Shown: positions 1-10,640 of the stretch, piece by piece
Layout of the letters: every line of letters starts with the position of its first letter
How positions within the stretch are numbered: the stretch's first letter is position 1
Notes under the pieces: generated by a model
The model's input: only the letters and a program-made list of their open reading frames with translations
Told to the model about the DNA's origin: nothing
Database searches by the model: none
From: Isoetes taiwanensis
Taxonomy: Eukaryota > Streptophyta > Lycopodiopsida > Isoetales > Isoetaceae
Direction: 5' to 3'
DNA length: 64,000 bases
NCBI GenBank assembly: GCA_021234155.1
Contig: JAJEKV010000033.1
Span: forward strand, 3,267,454-3,331,453
Made by a program: the position numbers and the translations under genes

Positions 1-487
1 AATTTCCTTCCACTCGAGCTTTAAGGAAAATCATTAATCATTGAAAGAAGAAAACAATGAAATGGTTTTCAACAGTGCAAGAAACATAAGAAGATATCCT
101 GAATATATATAAAATTGAAACAGTACATAGATTTCGGTGTTGGCCCACTAGAGGTAATGCCAATCAAAATTAACAAAATTTCATACGATGACCTAATGAA
201 ACCTAAAACTAAGAGGTCGATCGGTCAACATCTTGTGCTTGAGTATCAAACTGGGGCTCTGGTCGATGCTGTAGGAGTAACACGCTAGGATTAACTGATG
301 AGGCAGCTGATGAAGCTATTTCTGGAGGAACATTTGTAGCCAATGGCGCCGCAACCAGCAGACTCATGTTCATCCAAGAACCAATCTCATGGTCAAACAC
401 CAAGAATGGCAAGATCACGGTTCACTAGGATGATCTGCTCAAGGTTAGGAGCTAATTTCTTGTGGCCCGCTGTGGTGGAAAGTGCCC

Positions 488-712
488 TTAATGCCCATAC
501 GGTACCGCCGCCTTCGGGGCAATTGCCTTAGCAAAGAAGAGAACCTCGGCTCTCTGGCTGTGAAAGCCTAATGTGAAGAATGAGTGATATGGCATTTCAA
601 CCCCTCGAACCATCGGATGGGTTGAAGAGGCCAACTTGACCCAAAGTTTCTGTGGCAGCTCCTCCTCCATGGCAAAAATCCTTTCTTCCCCGAGCATACC
701 GACTCTCATCAC
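488..712 (-). pseudogene. Accessory ORF3-like remnant of element L
   Basis: A 74-codon open stretch, part of a longer decayed ORF. It contains a segment reading YHSFFTLGFHSQRAEVLFFA, which lines up loosely with the ORF3 protein of element R (positions 53057-52530), around its motif CQFSPRGEGVFMLIALSG. Position after the H3-like and ORF2-like remnants is the same as in R. Function is unknown. The similarity is weak and judged by eye. Confidence 0.4.
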
Positions 713-1218
713 ATAAATCCTCCATGGTTATCGCTTTCCAAATGCATCACCACGTTTCGATACAGTTCCAGAACGTAGGTTTATTCGTGAACTCAAGATG
801 GGGTACCTCAATCATTAACTCCGGGCGCAAGGACAAGAGTGTAAATATAGGCTCAACATCAAGAGGTTGATAGTTGAGCAAACATGCATTCCTCGGGCGC
901 ATAATTGGGGCGAGTAATCAATGAAATCATGCCGACTCCTCGACACAGCCCTGCACACCATAGAGTAGCGCGAGCGGTCCTTCAAGCACTCTTATTGGCG
1001 AGCAGTTGATACTTTCATCAATGTCGCCGCCAGCTAGTAATCCCCGATCCCCAACCTTGATGGTGGTAAGCTTAACTCAATCCCACAAGTGCTTGGCCCT
1101 TACCAGGTAAAAGGCCTCTCTTTAGCACCCTTCCATCGCATGTAAAAATCGCTTATCTCCGCCCCTCCCTCGATCCGAGGAAGTGGGCCTTTTAGCTTGC
1201 TCTAAAGCGTGTCGCTAT

Positions 1219-1640
1219 CTACTCCATACCCGTCCATAATAAGAGCAAGGGCTTAACTGGGCTCTGTAAAAGTATAGCCCCATTAGAGCCAATAACGATA
1301 ATGGAGCTTTCGGGCACGCCCGATGATGCCCTTGAGGATGTCATAAATGCATCATCTCCAACATATGCTCCACAATAACTTCTGTGGAGATAAGGTTGGG
1401 CGGTTCCCCAAAGAATTCGCCTCGTGCAATATCTCATCATAGAACTCTACAAAGGTCGCGATAGTCAGGGTGGGCGCGCATATTGTCGATGAGGTCGACT
1501 GAACTCTGCAACATAGGGTCCAAGAGAGGGTAAGGAACCTGGGGATCCCATTGCTCGCCTCCCATGTACCATGAAGAAGGCCAACGTAGTCCATCACCGC
1601 AGGAGGAAGATGGGAGGAAGAAGGAAACGGGGGAGTAAGA
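1219..1640 (-). pseudogene. Accessory ORF2-like remnant of element L
   Basis: Open stretches in two frames. One contains FVEFYDEILHEANSLGNRP, comparable with LFYQEIMTEFHAKIGPSL in ORF2 of element R (54046-53063). A telo-box (TTTAGGGTTT on this strand) lies just upstream at about 1653-1661, as it does before ORF2 in R. Function is unknown. Frames are broken, so the homology needs a profile search. Confidence 0.4.
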
Positions 1641-1710
1641 AATGATGAAACCCTAAAATGAATCTGAAGTTTTTAACTTGTCGGGCACGGCTCGAGGCCG
1701 ACTCATCATC

Positions 1711-1766
1711 TCTTTTTTTTTTTTTTTTTTCCAGTTATTATTATTTTTTTTTTTTTTTTTTTTTTT
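1711..1766. repeat. Poly-T tracts
   Basis: Two T homopolymers of about 20 bases each separated by a short AT-rich spacer, lying between the H3-like remnant and the ORF2-like remnant of element L. They may be simple-sequence expansion or the tail of a small retroposon; no element body was recognised beside them. Confidence 0.7.
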
Positions 1767-1863
1767 AATTGTAGGAAAATTCACAATTCAAAATAAGAAG
1801 TCAAACAGTTTTGTATTAATATATATACCGATTTACATAGATACAAAATTGTGATGTACATAA

Positions 1864-2460
1864 TTATGACCGTTCCCCACGGATCGTGCTAAGCTGTGGG
1901 TCTTTTGTCATGATGGTTACCGCTTGGCATGGATGGCACATAGGTTTGCATCGCCAAAGAGGGCCACCAAGTAAGCCTCGTAGCCTCACAAGTGCTAGGA
2001 TGGCATGAGTTTGAAAACGAAGGTCCGTCTTAAATTCTTGGGCAATTTCTCGGACCAAATTTGGAAAGGAAGTTTTCGTAATGTAAACTTCGATTGGATT
2101 TCGGTACTTCCTTTATCTCGGCGAAGTGCCGCGGTACCGGGCTTGTAACGATGCCTCCTCCTAGGTTGGGGTGCAGCTCGGGTAGAGTTTTCCCCTCGTT
2201 GTTCCGGGATTGGGGCTTTACGGATGATATTGTCCCGCCGGTTATCCCTGCAGCCTTGGCGATTCCTCCTCGAGCTCTAAGCTGGTCCTTATCGCGAGCA
2301 CGGATCTTTGGGGTGTCTTCTTTTGTCTTGCCGAGGAACACGGGCTTTAGCGGGTGGTTGCTCTTGCCGATGCCTTTCTTCCTCTTCCTTCCTCGGTCGG
2401 CTCCTTCCGGCCCGGTTGCCTCTCTTGCTCTTTCCTCGCTTCTTCTGCATTCTCTTTAGA
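1864..2460 (-). pseudogene. Histone H3-like gene of element L (decayed)
   Basis: H3 packages DNA in the nucleosome core with H4. Read across short indels, the minus strand shows HRYKPGTAALR near 2150, then EIK..YRKS, RKLPFQ, VREIAQEFKTDLRFQ, EAYLVALFGDANLCAIHAKR and VTIMTKD ending with IRGERS at 1867. These are the alphaN to alpha3 blocks of H3 in order, close to canonical sequence. Upstream (about 2200-2460) lies a very basic Arg/Lys/Glu-rich stretch instead of a normal H3 tail, like the charged linker of the R copy. At least three single-base indels break the frame, so no functional protein is expected. Alternative: a host H3 pseudogene. Rejected because the position matches that in element R. 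Confidence 0.8.
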
Positions 2461-3409
2461 TTACGCTCTTGTTCTACATTCTGCTGATGAATAGTATCCT
2501 CCGAAGCTTGGTAGCCTCCTCAGATCAAGCTGTGTTGCTTTACGTGCGCCGGGGTGTGGCTTGCTCCTCCGCTTGCTTCTCTTTGGCTATTCTAATCTCC
2601 GTTCTTCTTGTGAGCTCTATGAAGTAGCGTGGGGGATTAGCTTGCATGTCTCGTTCAACGCCCATTTGGAAGTGATGCGTGAAATCTGAGGGTGATCACG
2701 CTTCCCAAAGGATACGGTTGGTCTCCTCTTCATATGAAAACAATGGAAGAGTATAGGCTCCCCATCAAAGAGGCACATGCCGTTTCCTAGGTAGCGGTAT
2801 CCGGCCGGATCATCCAATGCCAACCCTGCAGATCCGCCTCTTGGGCCATTTGCAAAGCATTTCGGGCCACGCATTCGTAAGGCCTCCTCCTGCTTGGTCA
2901 TCCCTGGGGCGGAAAGAACGGGCATACCGGGCGCCATCTTCTGTTCCACTACCATGCGGGTCTCCGAATAGCGTTGAGCTTGAACACAAAGCTCATTATA
3001 GCAAAAGAGCGGGTATGGGATTACGACCCCTTAGTAGAAGCGCTTCCGCGAAATATTCGGTATTTCTTCGGTCTTAAACCTGGCGTCAGTATTTGGGTCT
3101 CGTTGTGGCAGCAATTCACCATTATAAGCTCTATAGGGGTTTTGGAATAGCGAGGCTTACGCGTATAAACTTAGCAGGTGTCTCCATCCTTATAGAGTAG
3201 TAGCTAGGTGGGGCTGGGCTTGCTTTGGGGAGAAAGGTAAGGGCCGAGGTTTGGCTATGGCAGAGGGAAACTTCTAGTTCCCATGCTATGGCGGCTAGGC
3301 GGAGCTCAAAAGGGCGCTAGGTGGTTAAGAAAAGTGAAAGAAAAAGTCACTTTTAAAATTTTAACCCTAAAAAAAACTTTTTATGAAAAAGTGACGGGGC
3401 GCGCTTTTC

Positions 3410-3589
3410 GAGGTGGCGGGCACCCCCTACCTCGACGTCGCTACGGGCGCCAGCGGCGTCCGGGTACCCCCTGCCCGCCACTTAGGGTTTTTTTTTTTTT
3501 TTTTTTTTTACGAGGTGGCGGGCACCCCCTACCCCGAGGTTTCTACGGGCGCCAGCGACACCCGGGTACCCCCTGCCCGCCACTTAGGG
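3410..3589. repeat. Tandem pair of 79-bp hairpin units in the L leader
   Basis: Two near-identical units (3410-3488 and 3511-3589) separated by a T run. Each begins GAGGTGGCGGGCACC and ends with TGCCCGCCACTTAGGGTT, so GTGGCGGGCA and TGCCCGCCAC can pair as a perfect 10-bp stem. The second unit runs into telomere-like TTAGGGTTAGGGTTGGG. They sit in the 5' leader between primer-binding site and H3-like gene. Confidence 0.8.
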
Positions 3590-3766
3590 TTAGGGTTGGG
3601 TACCGGGTACACCCCTCTCAATTACAATTAGATCACACTAAAGCAAGCATGACGGCATCCATTACACCACCCAAAAACTCGTACTACTCCAAAATCCTCA
3701 CTCTCTAGCTAACGATCTATCGAGTTAGTATGTGGCCAGTGCAATAGTTTGGCTTCCCAGAACCAT

Positions 3767-3778
3767 GCTCTGATACCA
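3767..3778 (-). promoter_or_regulatory. Primer-binding site of element L (tRNA-iMet)
   Basis: On the minus strand the sequence is TGGTATCAGAGC, the complement of the 3' end of plant initiator tRNA-Met, the usual primer of plant LTR elements. It lies one base from the LTR edge at 3780 and fixes the element's orientation. Confidence 0.85.
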
Positions 3779-3779
3779 C

Positions 3780-5411
3780 TGTGACGCTCCCTGAACATAT
3801 ACGACCCTCGGACGTATACATACGGGGACTTTCCCCTCCCATGGCGACCAACTCGCCATGAGCAGGGCCCTCCGTCTATTTCGGGCCACCTATAATACGA
3901 TGCCCGAAAGAAGGACACGAAGGGGTCATTCGGCCCACGCCTTCAATGGGGCTCCTACGTCGCGGAAGCGTGAATACAAGGGTTAGCACACAAAGATAAA
4001 TCACATATAAATAACCACCACGAAGGGTGGCATATCCATCCAAATACCAACGGCAAAGAATATGCATCTAAACCTAAGAAAACACCCCAAACCCATGGTT
4101 CTACCCCTGGTTCGGACTCGGTGAGGATCGACCGACGGCTAGGCCTCAAGAGATCAGCGACGAGAATCTTGACATGGCGTTGGCTGGCATAGAACATTGG
4201 CTAGGGTTGTCCACTCCATCCGCCCCCCTCATTGCACACTTTGCGGATGGGTCAATTCACGCTATGGCGTCGCTATAGCCTTCAGGAGACGCGGGCTCGA
4301 GGCATCACCCACCTTGAGCCTACTCCGGGGGTTCATGAAGCCCCGGTCCGATGAGGAGGTCGGGGAAGCGTCCCCTTCCGTGATTCCACGGTGGCTCCAT
4401 GGGCGAAGCTAGAGAATACGTGCCGCATCGGCGACCCCCGCATCCGTGCAGAGCTTACTCGCCCTAAATCTACTCAAAGTGCAAGGTGCCCCATACGGGT
4501 CACACCTTCCCACCAGGGAGTGTCGGGACCCATACCCGCCCTCTACGTGGCCAGGCCATCAGGGTCTAGCTCGCTATAGGAGTCCTGGGAGCCTTTTATG
4601 TTCGTGCAAGACCCCACCTCCACTTCACCATTGTGTTCCTTGTGCGGTGCTAAGCGATTACCATAGCATCTATGACCCGGTGGGTTCTTGTGCCTGAGCC
4701 GCATTATTGGGATAATGGGGCTTTATCTAGGAGTATACTACAATATATGGGCTCAGAGGTCTCTACCCTCCCCGTAATCCCCCCCATCTCGGGAGTGCTA
4801 ACTAAGCAAAGAACTATCAATTCATCCTTTGAGAGCAAAACCCGAATCAAAATATAAAGAGAACTTACCTTTTCAACCAAGGGTTAGTTCCTACTTAATA
4901 AAAGTACGAGAGAAACATACAAGACAACACACAAGTGCCCAAAAGGGCGCTACCCTAGAATATCGCCCTATACTAGCCACCCACGTATTCGCTTTCGACC
5001 CGTTATCGTTTGGTGCCTCCATCCTTCAAAACTTCGATGCTCACTCGATCACACAGTGCAAGTACTTGGGCAAGGTGGGCCAGCTCAATCCCAAGGTAGG
5101 GCTCATTTCCAGTCGATTATGGTGGATACAGGGGTGGTGATCCACCTTATGGGTTCAAAATAGCATTCACCATGCTGGCCAACCAGGTTTGGCCAGGTGG
5201 CGCGTTTCCAAAGGATAATTAGTTTAATTATCCTTTATAAATAATGATCCCTTAAATGTAGGTTATTATCTTTAACAATTAAATTAGCATAGCTAATTTA
5301 ATCCTTTTTAAGTCAACCCCCTAGGTTACCATGCCCCATGGTAGCGTATCTATACTGGGTGACGTGTCAACATATTTATACGTATACCGTATAAATACTT
5401 GGAACGTCACA
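3780..5411 (-). repeat. 5' LTR of element L (1.63 kb)
   Basis: Bounded by TGTGACGCTCCC on the left and GGAACGTCACA on the right, i.e. TG...CA ends with short inverted repeats. It is related to four other LTRs in the window: 37533-39076 (opposite strand), 39574-40162, 40322-41779 and 62561-64000. Near its transcription-start end a TATA-like run is present (minus strand, about 5397-5390). No coding capacity was recognised inside. Confidence 0.85.
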
Positions 5412-5980
5412 GTAAATCCATTTGTGATCAAGTTTTTGAACTTGGGTTTAACGTCGATATTGTTATGGATGTTACCATTGTTGACATGTATGTTAAATGT
5501 GGGAGCTTGGAAGATGCCGGGAAGATCTTCAAGAAGTTGCCAAATCAAACTACGTTATCCTGGAGTGCAATGATTGGATATGCTCTGCATGGAGATGCAA
5601 TGCTTGCACTGGCCTGCTTCAAAGATATGTAAAGCAAGGGTGTAAAGCCAGACAAGGTCACATTTTTTTCTGTCCTGATTACATGTAGCCGGGTTGGCCT
5701 AGTAACTATCGGCCGTTGGTATTTTGTGTATATGCAAGATTGTTATGACATTTCACCAGATAGAGGACACATCAATGAAGGACATCAACTGCATGGTTGA
5801 CGTTCTGAGCCGTGCAAGATGTTTTATAGAAGCAGAGGAGCTTCTTCAAGCCATCAAGTAATCTGACCTTTCTGGCTGGATGTTTTTACTCAGTGTCTAG
5901 TGTCTCTTGGATGCATGGTAATGCAGAATTAGGAAGAAGGTGTTTCTGGAATTCCCAAAAATTGTCGTTAGCTATGCTTA
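5412..5980 (+). pseudogene. PPR protein pseudogene, 5' part lost to LTR insertion
   Basis: Pentatricopeptide repeat proteins bind organellar RNA; many plant members are targeted to plastids or mitochondria. Readable blocks are VDMYVKCGSLEDAGKIFKKL, LSWSAMIGYALHGDAMLALA, then after a stop at 5630 SKGVKPDKVTFFSVLITCSR, then INCMVDVLSRARCFIEAEEL, then HGNAELGRR. This is the order of a last PPR plus E-type motifs of the PLS class. The LTR of element L begins immediately before the first codons, so the insertion cut the gene. An in-frame TAA and later frameshifts confirm loss of function. Confidence 0.85.
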
Positions 5981-6459
5981 GAATAAGAATCCTTGCAGTG
6001 ACAACACACAAAAAATCAAGCGCATTAGCAATCAAAACTCTAGCTGCAGATTAATATATCCATCTTGAAATTGGAGAACTGGAAAACAGATCCAACCTAG
6101 ACCTATCTTCTTTGCCTTCTAGTGCATAGACATAAACCAATTATCACACAAGCTCGCGAGATTAAAACAAACATTTAGAAGGGTGATTAGTATATCTTTT
6201 ATTTAGTAATCAAAGATGGTAATGACGGATATGAGGATGGTGGTTCTCATGATACCATATCTTCCACATTTCTTCTACATTTGAAACTGTTATTAAACTC
6301 AAAATGGAGCTCAGAATTACCCAAATCATTTGCAGAACTATGATCTTTCTGATATGGTGCATTGTTAAGCAAATTAGTACCAGACTGATTAAAATTTTCC
6401 AATATCGCAAACAAAGGAGCACATTCATTTAGTACAGCAGCACTATAGCCAGGCCCTTG

Positions 6460-6552
6460 CCACAGAAAGATGTCATAGCATGGGATGCCATGGCTGCTGT
6501 ATTGGCTGAAAATGGACATGAAAGTGAGGCAATTCAGTTATTTTGGAAGGAT
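6460..6552 (+). pseudogene. Isolated PPR repeat fragment
   Basis: One frame reads PQKDVIAWDAMAAVLAENGH followed by ESEAIQLFW, a single L/S-type PPR. It is separated from the first PPR remnant by about 500 bases without clear coding, and no flanking repeats were readable. Probably a piece of the same or a related PPR gene. Confidence 0.65.
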
Positions 6553-7559
6553 CCAACATGGGATCTGCCCTGCCCGACGGATCAGATTTTTTCGTTTCTC
6601 CCTTTGCCTTGATCAACGGTTTAGATTATGCCATATGGCATGTTACGTATCCGTGCGTCTCCAAATGAAGGGGTGTGACGTCGTCAATGTAGCCAAATAT
6701 TGTTGTCGTTCGTTAATATGAGGATTTTGTGAGAGACTTGGCAAGAAGTAGGCACAATTGTTGTAAACCAATGCGTGTTAACAATTTAAAGCAATGCATA
6801 TTCCACTAAAAAGATGAAATTAAGTCCTGCAAACATTTGCCTCCAATACAACAAATTTAAGTCCATCAGGGGTTCCTGTGCCTTGAGATGTTTTATAGCT
6901 TGGAATGAATGCTATTTTACCTAAATCTAAAGGAGTTAGATGAATAATAAGAAGAGAAATAAACTACCATATATGCACACCTGCATTTGGCATCTTACAA
7001 TATCAAGAGGGTAAGTAATCTTGTTAAAAATATGGCATGTATACTGCAACAATGTCCTTACGTGCATAAGTGATAATACAATTGCCATTCCAACTTAGAT
7101 GTATAGCAATGCAACAAAAATATTAACTACTTAAAGATGAAGAGATGGTAGCATGTGGAGCATCTACATTTTATTCAATCAGTTTGAAATGAGGGAACTG
7201 CTTTAGCAAAAGCTCTTTCAAAGCAAAGCCTCAAAGCAAGAGAGAGAGAGAAAACAAGAGCCAAAGCAAGGGATTAAAGAATCTGTTTTTGCTAGTAAAG
7301 GCTTCAAAATGCATGTGCAGTGGGTCATACTGGAGAGAACGTGAAGATTCTTATGGAAGGGGGGCACGCTCTCAATTTGTGATACCGAAGAAATGTAAAG
7401 TTGCATTCGTCACATACATGCTTGAGAAATCAATGAGTTGCAGAAGTGAATCAAATATAAATATGGCTAACTGTTAGCATGGACTTGAAGCAAAGATGGT
7501 ATCAACTGAAATTTAATGCTGCACATGCAAAACTATGTGCTAATATTTGCCGCAACTCG

Positions 7560-7746
7560 ATCTTACCTGGAAATCATGCTTGGCAATCCATTTCCCCTGT
7601 CCCCAAGAACATGCATTCACAACCTTAAGAAACGCCATATAATCTGGCGATGGTTCCGTATGATTTTGTTGAAAACGTCCAATACACCTTACTAAATGCA
7701 TGTTGAGCACATCCTCCAATTTTCCATGATATGGGGGCATATGCAT
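7560..7746 (-). pseudogene. PPR-like fragment, opposite strand
   Basis: The minus strand reads SPDYMAFLKVVNACSWGQGK, resembling the segment between two plant PPRs that precedes a conserved Ala-Cys. It is a short remnant in opposite orientation to the fragments at 5412-6552, so the locus is rearranged or holds pieces of two genes. Judged by eye only. Confidence 0.4.
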
Positions 7747-7749
7747 TCT

Positions 7750-10150
7750 CTAGAACACGTTCCATGCATCCAACATGTTTCTGCAATTACCAAACATATC
7801 AATAAGTGAATTCTCAAACAAAGAATCAAAACTCAATTGCTTCTCTCAAACTGTAAGCATGAACAAGTCTTCCATAAGCTATACACACACAGTTTCCACA
7901 TGCATTAAGTAGACAGATAATAGATATACCGTCAAAGCAGATGCTGTGATTCTATATTTTCTTCTTAACTTTCCCATAAAAGACTTGTTCTAGTTCAAAA
8001 AGTACCAACCTTCAAGATCACGATGGTTGCAGCTTCAGACCAATACCCACGAGCACCAGAATCCACAAATCCCAGAAATACGGGTATTCATATGCTAATA
8101 TTTCTTCACAAAATATGCTAAATAGAGGATCAATCTATCCAAGAAATGTAAGGGAACAATAATAACATAAATCTAAATAATAGCGCATCAAGCTAAGACG
8201 GTTTTTGAAGCATACCATCTGTTCAGTCAAAGCAGGAATGAAACCTAGATGGCCAAGAGGCAAAAGATAGAAGATTGTCACAAAGCTCTAAATTGGCTTC
8301 TTGGGTCTTGAAGGTTTATGTTTTGGCTTCTTCTACAAGTCTAGGAGTACAAAAATGTTGCAGCGAACAAGAAAAAAGTGTGTGATACCTAACCTCCAAA
8401 CCGCATATCTCCTGAGCTTGTTTAACCACTCAAAATAATTGAATATACGACCTTGTTTGGCTTGGAAGGAGAGCCCTGGATTTGCTTATAGAGAAACATA
8501 TTCTGAGACGTCTAAGATTCCAGAATGCTTGAGAAAATGGTTGTGTGTTCCTGACAGGCAAATAATTCGTTTGCTAGCGAGCAAGAACAAAACAAAAGAA
8601 GAAAAGATTTGGGGGGCAGACGGGTTTTTTGAAGTTTTTTGAATTCCCCAACCGTAGATGCCGAAAATAAAGGATCCAATGGACAAAATTTTTTTCGCTT
8701 TCGTGGCATGGCACGTGGACACCCTAAAATTGCAGCAAAGTGTGCACCTTGGGTTAGGCAACCCAAAAAAAAAAAAGAATCTTCTAGTCTTGATTAAGTC
8801 CCAGACATAGTCAAAACATTCGTCTCAATAAATCTATTCAGATAGTATCAAGAGTCAATTTGCAGCCTTGAGAACAAAATCAGGTGTGCATATTATCCCC
8901 AAGCAATGACTAGGTCCAGATTTTGTATTGATCATAACCAATGAGTTTAGAACATTTTTTTAGAATCATAATTATAACCTAATGTCATGTAACACTCTAA
9001 ACATAATCATATGGCGATGCCCTTATATTTCAACAGAACAGTTCCATACATATTACAAGATAAACCATGGATATTCGACAAATGGAGTCAAATACCATTG
9101 ATTTTTAGACATAATGCATGCAGACCTTAACCAGCCAATGCTTATTGCATGCAGACCATAAGCATAGTCTGAGTACATGGGACAGTTGATAGTAGCAAAT
9201 AGCAAGCAAAAATTACTTACATTTGTCGTTGTATACAAGATTTGCTTGAATATACTAACTTGCATTTGATATAACTTCAAAACAAAGAGCAAGAAGTTCG
9301 GTTACCTGCAGTAGAACCAAAGGACAGTTAGCCTTAAGAGGGTAAAAGCCTAAGCTACTAACAGGTAAGCTATGAACTTCTTGGGTTCAACACCCTTCAC
9401 CTTGATAGAAGTTTCCCTAAATGGGCCAAATATTTTGTTAGAATGCAAAATGAAAAAAACGTAAACAAATGTAGCTTTGCATTCTTGGTTTTCAAGATGA
9501 GTGCTTCCCGTTAGTGGACCTGCTCCCAATCGTAAAGCATCATGCTCAATACACAGTTTATGATCCTTTAAAGCATTTAATAACTTATATCACCAGGTTA
9601 ACTACATCCAAATCTGGATTACATAGTCACCTTTAATGGCTTGACCTGTGCGGCAGCATAATGAGTGGTGATAATTTTAGCAAATGAACATTATCAATTT
9701 AGTTCATGCAGTGAGCAGTAGATCTATCACTTCTGTTCATAAATGACCTTAAACATATCATAATGCAGCATTAATTTCAGAGATAAACAGGCTAATAAGC
9801 CATGCCAACAAATATGATGTAAAGGACTTAAATCAAAAGATATAACCTGATGGGGCTTGAATTTGAATGTGGCGTCCAGCATACTGCTCCAAGTTGCCAT
9901 TGCTTTTGCTAATAGAATCCTTTTTTCTATAATACTTGGGTATAAGATTGCTTGAGAATAAGATCAGCACCACTGGCTTGCTCAAGAAAATTAGATCCAT
10001 AATTAATTTGTTCATTCCAGGAACTGACACTCCAAGATCCCCTTCTTCTTCTGGCTAAAGCTGTAAGATGAACAAATCGAAGTTTGCAGATCCAGAAGAG
10101 CCCTTGCAGAATGCGCTGTCTCTTCTTATATTCCTTGTATCTTGCAGCAT
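7750..10150. other. AT-rich region without recognised genes
   Basis: No ORF with a recognisable domain was found on either strand. An A run at 8764-8776 follows a short GC-richer stretch and may be a small retroposon tail. The remainder looks like decayed intergenic or intronic DNA. Confidence 0.5.
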
Positions 10151-10154
10151 CAAA

Positions 10155-10245
10155 GGTATCCTTGCATGCTCGGAGCTCTGCTTGCATGCCCTTGGCAGTT
10201 CGGTAGCCCTACTTGCATGCCCTTGCGGCTCGGCTCTTATCTGTG
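10155..10245. repeat. Short imperfect tandem repeat (CTTGCATGC units)
   Basis: CTTGCATGC recurs three times within about 60 bases (near 10161, 10183 and 10213), each followed by a Cys/Leu-like GC-richer stretch with GGCTCGG or GGAGCTC. A minor local duplication of unknown meaning. Confidence 0.5.
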
Positions 10246-10640
10246 AGTTAGGTCAGGTCATAGAGCAAATCTTGGCAACCCTAATTCGTTGCTTTGTCTT
10301 ATCCAAGCCATAATTTTCATTTTTAATTAAGTGTAACCTACATCTTAGGTCAAAAAAGTTATCTTACCTGCATGCCATATTTTCCTTTTTCCTTTCAAAG
10401 CCAATAACTGCAAATCTACAACAGTTTGTAGTTACCTTAGTGTTGGACCTCCATATGTGTATAACTACATAAGTCTCTATCTAGTTTGCCAGTTCATTTT
10501 TTGCTTTTCATTCCAAGTACTTGCCTTTGCAATATTCCCAGAGTTGGTTCTCAACTTTGGGTGTTTGTGTCACTACAACCATTTTTCCATTCCAGAGCTA
10601 TGTACTATAACATGACTCTGATGATCATGGTTAATAAAAA

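Larger units (their letters stand above)
1..5411 (-). mobile_element. Gypsy element L (histone-bearing family), 5' part, truncated by window
   Basis: Minus-strand LTR retrotransposon. Its 5' LTR is 3780-5411, followed by a primer-binding site at 3778-3767, a leader, an H3-like pseudogene, then remnants matching the accessory ORF2 and ORF3 of element R. Gag and pol would lie left of position 1 and are not seen. Coding parts are full of frameshifts, so this is an old copy. Assignment to gypsy rests on LTR similarity to element R, whose pol is identifiable; L itself shows no pol here. Confidence 0.75.

Noticed and set aside
1864-2150. H3-like remnant in L as a simple host histone pseudogene
   Set aside because: Same strand, same order and same distance from the PBS as in element R, with a charged extension instead of a normal tail.
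2094-2459. Plus-strand 121-codon ORF
   Set aside because: Shadow of the minus-strand H3-like region; hydrophobic composition comes from reversing Arg/Lys/Glu codons.
2535-2560. Possible H3-tail remnant on the minus strand of L (GCACGTAAAGCAACACAGCT)
   Set aside because: It resembles the ARTKQTA codons only if two indels are assumed, and no ATG precedes it. Too weak to call.
3583-3600. Telomeric repeat array
   Set aside because: Only two or three TTAGGGT units, part of a duplicated hairpin unit in a retroelement leader.
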